Below, in pieces: positions 53,549-63,077 of a stretch of 64,000 nucleotides of DNA (positions within the stretch are counted from its first letter, which is position 1; each line of letters starts with the position of its first letter). Both the position numbers and the translations under genes were made by a program. Origin of the DNA: CAINVV01 sp963663005 (lineage in GTDB: Bacteria > Bacteroidota > Bacteroidia > Bacteroidales > Prolixibacteraceae); assembly GCA_963663005.2 (NCBI GenBank), contig CAXXHH010000003.1, forward strand, positions 682,001 to 746,000. The letters run 5' to 3'. The notes under the pieces were generated by a model, which was not told where the DNA came from, searched no databases, and worked only from the letters and a program-made list of their open reading frames with translations.

Positions 53549-56190
53549 GGTTCAATGACTTTGGATAAAGCCCTTGGAACCTGCATCAAATCATAGTCGT
53601 GATCGTAAATAAGGTATTTATTGTACCAGATGGTCGCAAATTTCTCCTTGTATTCGCGCATTCCCTTGTAATGGGCAAAACTTCTGATCTTTTCATACGC
53701 GAACTTCATCGATTTCTCCGAGAATTTGGTAGGATCCTTCAATCCGGACATTGGAGCAAATCCAAGGTTAACAGTTTCAAATCCCTGTGATCTTAAGTAA
53801 CCAAACATTTCGACTAAAATATAATCCATGACTCCATTAGGTGCGTCTTTTGTTTTACGCAAAAGATCGTAGGTAGATTCACCTTTGGCATAATCCGGGA
53901 TTATATTTAAGAATGCGACCACCTTTTCTTCCGAATTTTCAACTGTAATAAGCGTTTGTTGCTTCAGCTCTTCCCAATCGAACATCCCCTGAGAGAAAAT
54001 AATTTCACTTCTGCAAGTATCTACAAGCCAATCGTCTGATACCGATTTAACTTTTTGCAGCTGCCCGTCTTTTATTGGTGGAAAATGAAAATATATCTTA
54101 AAACCCCTATCCTTGACCTTGGAGATCGCATTGCGGATTGACTTACGCGAGCCACCCTCCAACGAAAACTTACTTAGATCCACCACCCCTTCCTGACCCA
54201 GGAACATCGATTTTTTCTTCAGGCTTTTGTATATGGGTAAGGACTCTTCCGGTACTCTGTAATAGAAACTCTTCAACCCATTTTCGTAGCAAAACCGGTC
54301 GAATAACCGGATACATTCGCGCATACTTGCGGTATCCTTTGCTACCGGATTCTCGAGAACAACCGCGAAATTTCCGGCAATACGATACGAAATGAAGGCG
54401 TCAATACCCTCCGGTTCAAAGATCATTTTATCCTGGTAGGTCTTGAAATAGTCCAGACTGGAGTTTCCATACAGTTCCAAAAGGTGGTTTGGACGTTCCA
54501 ATTCCTCTTTTGTTGGCGTATTTTTTAGAATATATGGACGGATCAGGGTATAAAAGAGAAATGCCAGGGAGAGAAATCCGCTGATATTGATTGTAAGGAT
54601 AAATTTCGCGGCGAAATTATCTACCGGAATAAGGTCGCTACTTCCAACGAGAAAATAATTTTGGAGTGCATACCGGATAGACTGCAAAAGACTAAAATCG
54701 ATGTTGAAATGCTTTTTGTCGAGGAAATAGAATCCGATTACGCTATAAAGCATAACGGAGATGATACTTAAGACTGCAGTCTGAATACCAACTGTCCGAA
54801 GCCTCGGATTGTTCTTGATGTAATAATCCTTGCGCGTGTAGATGAGCACCGACAGCACAAAAAGTGCGACCAAAGCCTCCTCGTAATCGACTGCTTTAAC
54901 GAGATTACCGAAGAAGGAGACTACGGTGAGGAAGACTGCCATAGCCCAGGCCGTCCTCAATCCTTTGAGCATGAATGAGGCCGTGACAAGCAAAATCAGT
55001 CCAAGGACAAGCACAAAATAATTGGAAACAACGATTGCGTCCACTGGAATAAAATTCTTCAGCCACAGCACACGCTCGCTAATGGCGGGAGTCAGGACGG
55101 AAATAATATTGACAATACCCAGCGCAAAAAGCAGCAACGCTGGAATGATGCGCATGATCAATTTGTTGATCTTCAAAATAAACGTGACAGCTCCCGCTAC
55201 CAAAGGCATCCAAAATTCGAAGAACCGGTAAAGAAACGTAATTGCGATGGCCTCAATATTTGAAAATCCATATTTCGCCAGAATGAGTGCCATCGAAAGT
55301 TCTATTGGTCCGAGGCCGCGCAAAAACGGCGAGACGATCAGTAACACAACTGAGATTATGTATACCAGAAAGGCTGCAAACAGCGAAGGTTGAACGTGAA
55401 GAGCCATCATGGCTACATAGAGATGCGCAATACCAACAAATTCAATCACAACGGAAACAAGGAGCGTTTTGAGTAGCTGCAGCTTATCCAGTTTTGAATC
55501 ATCCAGCTCGACGATAAGTTCTTCCAGCGTTGGAAAAAAACGGATCAGCCACAGATAGACGGGTCCCTGCCTGACAAACGACCTGTATGAAATGTAGAGA
55601 AAGCCAAGCAATAGGATCAGGGTGAAAAGTCCGATCCACTCGCCCTGTCCGATGCTTCCGTCGGTAAGGGCATAGATGAATGCCGGGATTGCCACCAGCA
55701 CAACAGACAATATGCCGACAAAGCCGTAGATCGTGGAAGCAAAATGTATGTGCGACTTTGTTATCCCCCTCCGTTCAATATCGGTGGTAAAGAATGCCAG
55801 TGAGGAGACTCCGCCGGCAGGCAAAAACACACTGATAAAATTTCGCTTCAGGAATAGAATTATACCTAACTGAAGTGGCAATCGATGGCGAAATGTGGCA
55901 AATGATGCAACATACATATACCCCTGAATTACAATATAAAAGGCTGTAAGAGAGAGTCCAAGTGCCACCAGTTGCCAACCGGCCGAACGAAGCAATGAAT
56001 TTATTTCTACCAGCTCCGATTTTTGGTGGTTAAAAAACCAGATGCCTATTCCGATAGAGAAGATTGTAAAAAGTGCCTGAACGATGAGTTTGCCATTTTC
56101 TCCAATAAATGAGAGCGAAAGACTGCGTTCATGGAAAAACCGGAAGATTTTTCCAAAGAATGAACTTAGGTTTTTGCGTATATCGATCAT
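53545..56190 (-). CDS. mprF: MprF-type lysyl/aminoacyl-phosphatidylglycerol synthase and flippase
   Basis: From the ATG at 56190 the protein has 881 residues; an upstream in-frame ATG at 56244 adds 18 residues. The N-terminal part (about 1-530) has about 14 membrane helices with LPAGGVSSLAFFTTDIERRG and RGLGPIELSMALIL, the flippase domain. The C-terminal part (about 560-870) is a DUF2156/GNAT-like aminoacyl-tRNA-dependent synthase, with GIDAFISYRIAGNFAVVLENP and YDLLRKTKDAPNGVMDYILVEM. It transfers Lys (or Ala) from tRNA to phosphatidylglycerol and flips the product, lowering surface charge. It overlaps virJ by 4 nt. Confidence 0.92.
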   Translation of the reverse strand: MIDIRKNLSSFFGKIFRFFHERSLSLSFIGENGKLIVQALFTIFSIGIGIWFFNHQKSELVEINSLLRSAGWQLVALGLSLTAFYIVIQGYMYVASFATFRHRLPLQLGIILFLKRNFISVFLPAGGVSSLAFFTTDIERRGITKSHIHFASTIYGFVGILSVVLVAIPAFIYALTDGSIGQGEWIGLFTLILLLGFLYISYRSFVRQGPVYLWLIRFFPTLEELIVELDDSKLDKLQLLKTLLVSVVIEFVGIAHLYVAMMALHVQPSLFAAFLVYIISVVLLIVSPFLRGLGPIELSMALILAKYGFSNIEAIAITFLYRFFEFWMPLVAGAVTFILKINKLIMRIIPALLLFALGIVNIISVLTPAISERVLWLKNFIPVDAIVVSNYFVLVLGLILLVTASFMLKGLRTAWAMAVFLTVVSFFGNLVKAVDYEEALVALFVLSVLIYTRKDYYIKNNPRLRTVGIQTAVLSIISVMLYSVIGFYFLDKKHFNIDFSLLQSIRYALQNYFLVGSSDLIPVDNFAAKFILTINISGFLSLAFLFYTLIRPYILKNTPTKEELERPNHLLELYGNSSLDYFKTYQDKMIFEPEGIDAFISYRIAGNFAVVLENPVAKDTASMRECIRLFDRFCYENGLKSFYYRVPEESLPIYKSLKKKSMFLGQEGVVDLSKFSLEGGSRKSIRNAISKVKDRGFKIYFHFPPIKDGQLQKVKSVSDDWLVDTCRSEIIFSQGMFDWEELKQQTLITVENSEEKVVAFLNIIPDYAKGESTYDLLRKTKDAPNGVMDYILVEMFGYLRSQGFETVNLGFAPMSGLKDPTKFSEKSMKFAYEKIRSFAHYKGMREYKEKFATIWYNKYLIYDHDYDLMQVPRALSKVIEP

Positions 56191-56274
56191 AGAAAATGAA
56201 TAAAAATTGTTTTTGAGTATTGCCGGATGGTTCCACTGGCTCAATATGTGGCACCCCCAAAGGTAGCCCCTGTC

Positions 56275-56961
56275 CTACTGATCCCCGTTCCATTCCGATG
56301 CAAATTCTTGCAGAAACTGTTCCATGAAGGCGTGCCTCTTTTGGGCAAGTGCCTTCCCGGTAGGTGTGTTCATCCGATCTTTCAGCAACAGAAGTTTTTC
56401 ATGAAAGTGATTGATTGTTGGACCATCACTATTTTTGTATTCCTCTTTTGTCATGGTCAGATTAGGTTTAATGTTCGGGTTGAAAAGTAGTCGGTTTTTG
56501 AACCCGCCATAATGAAATGCCCTGGCAATGCCAATGGCGCCAATGGCGTCGAGGCGGTCGGCATCCTGAACCACATCGAGTTCAGGCGAAGAGAAACCAC
56601 GAGGGTTGTTGCCACCTTTGAAGGAAATATGCCGAATAATCTGAACCACATGATCGACGACAGCCGGATCGGCCATCAACGAATTCAAGAAATTAGCTGC
56701 TTTTTGCGGGCCAATCTCTTCGTCGCCACCATGAAATTTAGAATCAGCAATATCGTGAAGTAGGGCCGCTAGTCCAACCACAAATGGATCGGCCGGCTCA
56801 GATTTGGCTATCAGATTAGCGGTGCGCCACACCCGCTCGACATGCCACCAGTCGTGCCCCTTTTCGCCATCGGCCAATTCATTTTTCACGAATTCGATAC
56901 ACTTATTGATCAACAATTGCTGATTGTTTACCATCGTCCGATATTTTTTATGAAGATACAA
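56275..56961 (-). CDS. HD domain phosphohydrolase (YedJ-like)
   Basis: The 228-residue protein has HDWWHVERVWRTANLI (first His-Asp), ALLHDIADSKFHGGDEEIG (HD) and VQDADRLDAIGAIGIARAFHY (last Asp), the HD metal-binding pattern of the YedJ family. It should hydrolyse phosphate esters of nucleotides or related compounds; the substrate is not predictable. ATG 56961 or 56934 could be the start; the second gives a protein of 219 residues. It sits between mprF and the permease and appears independent of both. Confidence 0.86.
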   Translation of the reverse strand: MYLHKKYRTMVNNQQLLINKCIEFVKNELADGEKGHDWWHVERVWRTANLIAKSEPADPFVVGLAALLHDIADSKFHGGDEEIGPQKAANFLNSLMADPAVVDHVVQIIRHISFKGGNNPRGFSSPELDVVQDADRLDAIGAIGIARAFHYGGFKNRLLFNPNIKPNLTMTKEEYKNSDGPTINHFHEKLLLLKDRMNTPTGKALAQKRHAFMEQFLQEFASEWNGDQ

Positions 56962-56978
56962 AATTAGACATTAAAAAC

Positions 56979-57006
56979 TTTGGCTGCCTCTTGAGAGACA
57001 GCCAAA
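56979..57006 (-). terminator. Intrinsic terminator after the uracil permease gene
   Basis: On the minus strand TTTGGCTGTCTC and GAGGCAGCCAAA form a 12-bp stem with one mismatch and a 4-nt loop, followed by GTTTTTAA. It starts about 45 nt after the permease stop. Similar GGCTGTCTC-type stems are frequent terminators in Bacteroidota. Confidence 0.72.
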
Positions 57007-57050
57007 ATTTAGCGATCCGAGATCATCAACAACAAATGACAATAGCTTTT

Positions 57051-58340
57051 TCAGGAATCTTTGTTCATGATCCCAATCTTATCAAGCAGGTAAAATAGCA
57101 AAGACAGAAAAATTCCGACTATAGCGGCAAAAGCCATCCCTTTTAATTGCACGGATCCAATGTTAATGGCAGCACCTCCAACACCTATCACAAACGTTAT
57201 GGCGCCAAGAACCATGTTCCTGTTTTTGCTGAAATCGACTTTTTGCTCCACAAACATTCTGAAACCCTGAACTGCAATGACTCCAAAGAGCAGCATGGTA
57301 ATACCCCCCATCACCGCCGGCGGAATTGTTGAAATGGCTGCGGACACTTTTCCAATAACCGAAAAAGCAATGGCCATCAGTGCCGCGCCCCGGATAACCC
57401 AAACAGAATACACTTTCGTGATGGCCATAACCCCGATATTTTCGCCATACGTCGTATTTGGGGGTGATCCGGTAAATCCAGACAGAACATTGCTCAATCC
57501 GTCGCCAAGCAAAGAACGGTGAAGACCTGGCTTTTTCATCAAATCCTCGCCGGTAATTTTCCCGGTGACGATCAAATGGCTAATGTGCTCGGCCAGAACG
57601 ACAATACAAGCAGGCGCTATGATGATAATCGCACTCAGGTTAAATATTGGAGTGTGAAATTTTGGGAGAGCGAACCACGGAGCATTGCTAATGGTAGTAG
57701 TATCAACCATTCCCATAAAAAGCGCGAGAAAATATCCGGCAACCACGGCAAGAAGGATTGGAATCACCTGCATGAATCCTCTGAACAGCACACTGCCTGC
57801 AATGCCGATAAACAGGGTAAACATCGATACGACAAGAACTTTTGGATCCGGATGAAAAGCGACAACAACTTGTCCGACAGCTGCCGGCCAGGGAGCCAAT
57901 CCAGCCTGTTGCGCTGCCACCGGCGCCAATTCCAGTCCGATAATTGCCACCACGGCACCCATCACAGCAGGAGGCATTATGATGTCGATCCAGCGGATGC
58001 CCCACTGCTTCACAACATAAGAGATGATGATAAAGAAGAAACCAAAAAAGATAAAACCTCCCTGAGCACTGCTGAAATTTCCCATTGTGCCTATAATCAG
58101 CAGTGTTGGTGCAATAAATGCAAAGCTCGATCCAAGATAAGCAGGTATCCCACCTTTTGTTATCCAGGAATAGATGAGCGTACCTATTCCGTTCATCAGC
58201 AGCGCAATGGCCGGATCGATACCCAGGAGTATCGGAACGAGGATTGTTGCACCAAACATCGCTGTTAGATGCTGAAAACTTAACGGCAAGCTCTGAAGAA
58301 CAGGTAGCTTTTCGTGAATACCGATGATCCTTCTTTTCAT
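57051..58340 (-). CDS. uraA: Uracil permease (NCS2/UraA family)
   Basis: The 429-residue protein has about fourteen membrane segments and NCS2 motifs: QHLTAMFGATILVPILLGIDP (helix 1-2), a CIVVLAEHISHLI segment holding the conserved Glu, and GFTGSPPNTTYGENIGVMAITKVYS, with the NTTYGENIG word typical of UraA rather than xanthine permeases. It imports uracil with a proton. Upp (33.4-34.1 kb) would convert it to UMP. A structured leader lies upstream (58371-58430) and a terminator downstream. Confidence 0.93.
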   Translation of the reverse strand: MKRRIIGIHEKLPVLQSLPLSFQHLTAMFGATILVPILLGIDPAIALLMNGIGTLIYSWITKGGIPAYLGSSFAFIAPTLLIIGTMGNFSSAQGGFIFFGFFFIIISYVVKQWGIRWIDIIMPPAVMGAVVAIIGLELAPVAAQQAGLAPWPAAVGQVVVAFHPDPKVLVVSMFTLFIGIAGSVLFRGFMQVIPILLAVVAGYFLALFMGMVDTTTISNAPWFALPKFHTPIFNLSAIIIIAPACIVVLAEHISHLIVTGKITGEDLMKKPGLHRSLLGDGLSNVLSGFTGSPPNTTYGENIGVMAITKVYSVWVIRGAALMAIAFSVIGKVSAAISTIPPAVMGGITMLLFGVIAVQGFRMFVEQKVDFSKNRNMVLGAITFVIGVGGAAINIGSVQLKGMAFAAIVGIFLSLLFYLLDKIGIMNKDS

Positions 58341-58370
58341 GTGTTTCTAATTTTGCTTTTTAATTGCCAC

Positions 58371-58430
58371 ATGAAACCTTCAATGCAGTGTGCATCTTCT
58401 TTGATGAGCTTCCCTTCATGAGGGTTTCAT
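58371..58430 (-). promoter_or_regulatory. Structured 5' leader of the uracil permease gene with two alternative folds
   Basis: In the mRNA sense, AUGAAACC and GGUUUCAU pair as the ends of a 12-bp stem enclosing an inner hairpin (AUGCA-CAC-UGCAU), while CCCU and AGGG inside the first arm can form a competing small stem. Mutually exclusive folds in a leader suggest attenuation or a riboswitch. A 4-codon frame (AUG AAA CCC UCA UGA) lies at its 5' end. The ligand is unknown; a pyrimidine is a natural guess. Confidence 0.35.
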
Positions 58431-58513
58431 AAGTCAGCTAGTAATGGAGAACTAAATATAGCAATAAAATGCAATAGATTAAAACTATATCAAAAATCTA
58501 CATTGCTGCTATT

Positions 58514-60421
58514 CTATTCCTCCATCGTGCTAAGGTCACCATCCGGAAGTCCCATCGCTCTGGATTTTAGAAGTCGGCGCATTATTTTTCCGCTTCGGGT
58601 CTTCGGCAGGACATCCACAAAATTAATCGCTTCAGGTCTCGCAATTTTCCCGAGATGCTCTTCCATATGCAGCATCATCTCAAGTTCCAGTTCCTTACTT
58701 GGCTTATAGTTGCTTCTTAAAACAGCAGAAATATGAATGGCGTTACCCTTCAGGTGATGCGGCAATGCAATGGCTGCAGATTCCGCAATTGCGGGATGAC
58801 GGGCCATCACACCCTCGATTTCTGCCGAACCCAGACGATAACCACTTACTTTGATCACATCGTCGTTACGTCCGATGATCCAATAATAGCCATCTTCATC
58901 TTTCTTGGCAGAGTCGCCGGTATGGTACCAGCCTTGCTTTGAATACTTTGCCCAGTAGGTGTCAATAAATCGCTGCGGATCGTTGAAAACGGATTTCGCC
59001 AAACCCGGCCAGGGTGTTTTTATGACCAGAGTTCCTTCTTCGCCTGCCGCCACTTCATTGCCGGCATCGTCGACTACTGCCAGGTCATTTCCGAAAAATG
59101 GTTTGGTAGCCGAACCGGGCTTCAGTGGTGTGATTGGCAGAGGCGCGATCACAAATCCTCCGGTTTCGGTTTGCCACCAGGTATCCATTATCGGACAGTT
59201 TCCACGACCCACAACCCGGTGGAACCAGTTCCAGGCTTCCGCGTTGATAGGCTCGCCCACTGATCCTAATAATCTCAGCGAGCTGATATCATTTCTATTT
59301 GGCCAGGAATCGCCAAAGCGCATCAATCCCCGTATGGCAGTCGGAGAAGTATAAAGAATGTTTATGCCGTACTTTTCAACCATCTTCCACCATCTGTCGG
59401 GATAGGGATGGTTGGGAGCGCCCTCGTACAACATGATGGTGGCGCCATTAATCAACGGACCATAAACAATGTAGCTGTGCCCTGTGATCCAGCCCGGATC
59501 GGCTGCGCACCAATACCGGTCTTCCTGTTTGATGTCGAAGACCATCCGATGGGTGGTGGAGGTATATACGCTGTATCCGCCATGTGCATGAACGAGCGCC
59601 TTTGGACGGCCGGTCGAGCCGGAAGTGTAGAGCAGAAAAAGCATGTCGGACGAATCCATCACCTCTGTTTCACACTTGTAGGAGGCGATTGGCAGGGCTT
59701 TCAGATCGTGATACCAATAATCCCGGTCGTTCTCCATGTAAACATCCACGCCGGTGCGCTTCACCGTGATGCAAATCTCCATGGTGGGTGAAAGTTCCAT
59801 AGCCTTGTTTACGACACTCTTCATCTCCACAACCTTACCCCGGCGATATCCGCCATCGGCAGTAACAACCACCCGACTGTTGGCATCATTAATGCGATCG
59901 GCAAGTGCCTCATGACTGAATCCTCCGTACACGACGCTGTGAGCCGCGCCGATTTTTGCGCAAGCCAGCATAGCGAAAAGCTGCTCAGGAATTTGCGGCA
60001 TATAAATGGTAACTACATCGCCCTTTTTGACACCCATGCTTTTCAGAATGTTGGCAAACTGACAAACTTCACGATTCAAAGCGTGGTACGAAAATGTTTT
60101 CGAATCCCCCGGTTCACCTTCCCAAATGAGCGCTAACTTATTTCTTGTTGCGGAGGTAAGATGCCTGTCAATGGCATTCAGGATAATATTTGTCTTTCCG
60201 CCCACAAACCAATTGTAAAAGGGAGGATTGCTTTTATCGAGTATTTTATCCCATTTTTTATACCAGGAAAGTTGATCGGCCTGTTCGGCCCAAAAGGCTT
60301 CAGGTTGCTCTAGTGAATATTGGTACATTTTGTCGTACTCCTTCACGTTTGCATGTTCCACAACCGCTTGTGAGGGTTGGAAGATCGTTTTTTCGTCGCT
60401 TGTTTCCATCTGAGATCCCAT
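58514..60421 (-). CDS. acsA: Acetyl-CoA synthetase (AMP-forming)
   Basis: The 635-residue protein has the ligase core: LYTSGSTGRPKALVHAHGGY (about 264-283, P-loop), YGAAxxGxWxTETG-like DTWWQTETGGFVIAPLPIT and GDSAKKDEDGYYWIIGRNDDVIKVSGYRLGSAEIE, and a C-terminal acetylation site region LPKTRSGKIMRRLLK (catalytic Lys). It makes acetyl-CoA from acetate, ATP and CoA. Length and motifs are typical. It is divergent from the AMP-ligase/acyltransferase fusion gene. Confidence 0.94.
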   Translation of the reverse strand: MGSQMETSDEKTIFQPSQAVVEHANVKEYDKMYQYSLEQPEAFWAEQADQLSWYKKWDKILDKSNPPFYNWFVGGKTNIILNAIDRHLTSATRNKLALIWEGEPGDSKTFSYHALNREVCQFANILKSMGVKKGDVVTIYMPQIPEQLFAMLACAKIGAAHSVVYGGFSHEALADRINDANSRVVVTADGGYRRGKVVEMKSVVNKAMELSPTMEICITVKRTGVDVYMENDRDYWYHDLKALPIASYKCETEVMDSSDMLFLLYTSGSTGRPKALVHAHGGYSVYTSTTHRMVFDIKQEDRYWCAADPGWITGHSYIVYGPLINGATIMLYEGAPNHPYPDRWWKMVEKYGINILYTSPTAIRGLMRFGDSWPNRNDISSLRLLGSVGEPINAEAWNWFHRVVGRGNCPIMDTWWQTETGGFVIAPLPITPLKPGSATKPFFGNDLAVVDDAGNEVAAGEEGTLVIKTPWPGLAKSVFNDPQRFIDTYWAKYSKQGWYHTGDSAKKDEDGYYWIIGRNDDVIKVSGYRLGSAEIEGVMARHPAIAESAAIALPHHLKGNAIHISAVLRSNYKPSKELELEMMLHMEEHLGKIARPEAINFVDVLPKTRSGKIMRRLLKSRAMGLPDGDLSTMEE

Positions 60422-60463
60422 TTAGTTTGTTGAGTTGCTTTTGGTAATCCACCTAATAATCTC

Positions 60464-60471
60464 TTACTTTG
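60464..60471 (+). promoter_or_regulatory. Possible promoter for the AMP-ligase/acyltransferase fusion gene
   Basis: TTACTTTG (one mismatch to TAnnTTTG) has TTTTG 20 nt upstream, close to the -33 to -7 spacing of Bacteroidota promoters. It would give a leader of about 100 nt before the ATG at 60578. Confidence 0.4.
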
Positions 60472-60577
60472 TACATCCTTGAGATCGGTTGACAACCTTT
60501 ATCAGGAATTGTAGAAATCCAAAGGGTGCTCTTTTATTACGCCATTGTTCTCATTCTGTTACAAAAAACCCCTAACT

Positions 60578-63064
60578 ATGATTGAATCAATAATTTGCCG
60601 AAACTATCCTGACAAAAAATCGATTATTTCAAATCAGGGTGATTTTACATACAAACAGCTTTTGCAGCACATCCAGCAATATGTGTTATTGTTTGATAGT
60701 AAAGGATATACAAAAGTTGCGATATATGCCGAAAACCGGGTAGAATGGTTTTTTGCGTTCTATGCAGCGCTGCAAAATAATTGTATCGTTATACCGATAG
60801 ATTTTACTGCCTCGGCAGAAGATGTTGCCTATATTTTGGATGATTGTACCCCCGAATTGATCTTCATCAGCGATGCAATGAAGGAAGCCCTCACAAAGGC
60901 CAATGAAAAGGGAAAGCATCATCCCGAAGTTATCATCTTCGAAAATCACCCTCCGGTTCACGACCAAAATCCTACGGTTTGGATTGGTCCGGAAGACAAC
61001 GACACCACAGCCATAATTATTTATACATCAGGCACTACTGGCAGCCCAAAGGGTGTTATGCTTTCGTACACCAACCTTCTGGCCAATATGAAAGCCGTTG
61101 TGGATGCAAATATTTACAACGTGGAATGTCAGGTACTGGTTCTGCTGCCGCTGCATCATGTATTTCCATTGGTGGGATCTATGATGGTGACTTTCTACGC
61201 CGCCGGAACTGCCGTACTATCGCCTTCGATGCAATCGTCGGACTTGATGAAGACACTCTCCGACAATGCTGTTACCGTGTTCATCGGTGTACCCAGATTG
61301 TACGAGCTGATCTATCGTGGATTAATGGCCAAAATCAATAAGAGCTTCGTTGCTAAAACGTTTCTGAAACTCGTCTATCTGACCAAGAGCAGGAAACTGG
61401 GAAAGACGCTATTCAAGAAAGTTCACGTCGGACTGGGTGGGCATCTGACCTATATGATTGCCGGAGGAGCCGCCCTCAACAAGGAAGTCGGCACGTTCTT
61501 TTATGCGATTGGATTCGATATTCTGGAAGGCTTTGGCATGACCGAGGCGGCTCCTATGATAACCTTCCCCCGACCGGGCAGGGTAAAAATCGGCTCTACC
61601 GGTGAAGCATTGCCGGGCATGACCGTTGAAATCAAAGATGGGGAGATCATTTGCAAGGGCCCCAATGTTATGAAAGGATATTATAATCGTCCGGAAGAGA
61701 CCGCCGAAGTTTTAAAAGACGGATGGTTGTACACAGGCGACTTGGGTCGTTTTGATGATGAGGGATTTTTGTACATTACCGGAAGGAAGAAGGAGATCAT
61801 CGTACTACCTAACGGAAAGAACATCAATCCGGTAGAGATTGAACAGAAACTTGAATTCTTTACCAAGGCCATTAAGGAAGCCGGCGTATTTATGTATAAA
61901 GATATGCTCCACGCGGCGATAGTGCCCGACTATAAATTCCTGACAGATAATGGCATATCAGATCTTATTGCCTATTTCCGGGATGAGGTAATCGCTCCTT
62001 TCAATGCGGAATTGAGCTCTTACAAGCGCATCATGCAGTTTACGCTTGTCAAAACGGATCTGCCCAGAACCAGATTATCCAAATTACAGCGATTCAAACT
62101 TGCTGAGTTGATTCAGGACACCGAAAGCAAAAAGAATAAAGTTGAAGATCCTGCGACCGCGGAATATATTGCGGTGAAGACGTTCATCGAAACGCAGGTT
62201 GATTTGGATGTTTCGCCCGACGATCACCTTATTTTCGATATCGCCATGGATTCAATGGGAAAAATGAGCATGATCGATTGGATCGAACAAACTTTTGGAA
62301 TCAAAATCGAGGAAGAGCAACTGTTGAAATTCCCCTCAATTGCCAAAATTGCCGAATACATCGGCACTAACAAATTGTTTCACAAGGAAGATAGCGCTTC
62401 CTGGTCGGGCAGTTTGAAGGACGAAGCCCCGGTGGTTTTGCCCAAATCTTCCTTCCTGTTGAAATTTATCATTTCATCCGTGCGGCGATTTTTCAGCATC
62501 TTCTTCAAAATCAAAGTCTATGGCATGGAGAATATCCCGGAAGGAGCCTGCTTTATTGCCCCAAATCACCAAACGAAGCTTGATCCGTTCCTGATTCTTT
62601 CCTGCCTCGACAAAAAAACATTGAATGAAACCTATTCGTACGCCAAGAAGGATCATGTTAAGAGTCGTATTCGTCAATTTTTAGCCAGTCGCACGAACAT
62701 TATCGTGATGGATCTGAGCAAGGAGTTGAAAGAATCGATCCACAAAATGGCGGAGGTAGTTAAAGTTGGCAAGAAGGTTCTTATTTTCCCGGAAGGAACC
62801 CGAACAAAAACAGGCGAAATACAAGATTTCAAGAAGACCTATGCGATCTTAAGTGCCGAATTGAATATTCCGATCGTGCCCGTCGCCATTTCCGGGGCAT
62901 ATGAAGCTATGTCTTCCGGGAAGAAAAAAATCAAATCCGGATCCAAAATTTCGGTGACCTTTTTGCCTCCTGTTGAACCGGCAGGAATGACACCGGAAGC
63001 GCTTAATTCGTTGATCAAGAGTCAGATTGTTCAGACGTTGGAGAAAAATTCCTTGCTCAATTAA
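60578..63064 (+). CDS. AMP-dependent acyl ligase - acyl carrier - PlsC acyltransferase fusion
   Basis: From the ATG at 60578 the protein has 828 residues in three parts. Part one (about 1-530) is an AMP-binding ligase, with IIIYTSGTTGSPKGVMLSY (about 147-165), EGFGMTEAAP and GWLYTGDLGRFDDEGFLYITG. Part two (about 545-615) is an acyl-carrier-like domain with IAMDSMGKMSMIDW, where Ser about 558 should bear phosphopantetheine. Part three (about 640-825) is a PlsC/LPLAT domain with NHQTKLDPF (HX4D) and FPEGTRTKTGE. It probably activates a fatty acid, loads it on its own carrier and transfers it to a lysophospholipid. E. coli Aas has the reverse domain order and no carrier. It is inferred to act in phospholipid remodelling. 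Confidence 0.85.
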   Translation: MIESIICRNYPDKKSIISNQGDFTYKQLLQHIQQYVLLFDSKGYTKVAIYAENRVEWFFAFYAALQNNCIVIPIDFTASAEDVAYILDDCTPELIFISDAMKEALTKANEKGKHHPEVIIFENHPPVHDQNPTVWIGPEDNDTTAIIIYTSGTTGSPKGVMLSYTNLLANMKAVVDANIYNVECQVLVLLPLHHVFPLVGSMMVTFYAAGTAVLSPSMQSSDLMKTLSDNAVTVFIGVPRLYELIYRGLMAKINKSFVAKTFLKLVYLTKSRKLGKTLFKKVHVGLGGHLTYMIAGGAALNKEVGTFFYAIGFDILEGFGMTEAAPMITFPRPGRVKIGSTGEALPGMTVEIKDGEIICKGPNVMKGYYNRPEETAEVLKDGWLYTGDLGRFDDEGFLYITGRKKEIIVLPNGKNINPVEIEQKLEFFTKAIKEAGVFMYKDMLHAAIVPDYKFLTDNGISDLIAYFRDEVIAPFNAELSSYKRIMQFTLVKTDLPRTRLSKLQRFKLAELIQDTESKKNKVEDPATAEYIAVKTFIETQVDLDVSPDDHLIFDIAMDSMGKMSMIDWIEQTFGIKIEEEQLLKFPSIAKIAEYIGTNKLFHKEDSASWSGSLKDEAPVVLPKSSFLLKFIISSVRRFFSIFFKIKVYGMENIPEGACFIAPNHQTKLDPFLILSCLDKKTLNETYSYAKKDHVKSRIRQFLASRTNIIVMDLSKELKESIHKMAEVVKVGKKVLIFPEGTRTKTGEIQDFKKTYAILSAELNIPIVPVAISGAYEAMSSGKKKIKSGSKISVTFLPPVEPAGMTPEALNSLIKSQIVQTLEKNSLLN

Positions 63065-63077
63065 TATTGTGAAGATC

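Noticed and set aside
57519..58268. 249-codon plus-strand open frame
   Set aside because: It is antisense to the uracil permease and rich in Asn, His, Ser and Lys, as expected from reading membrane-protein codons backwards; no family pattern.
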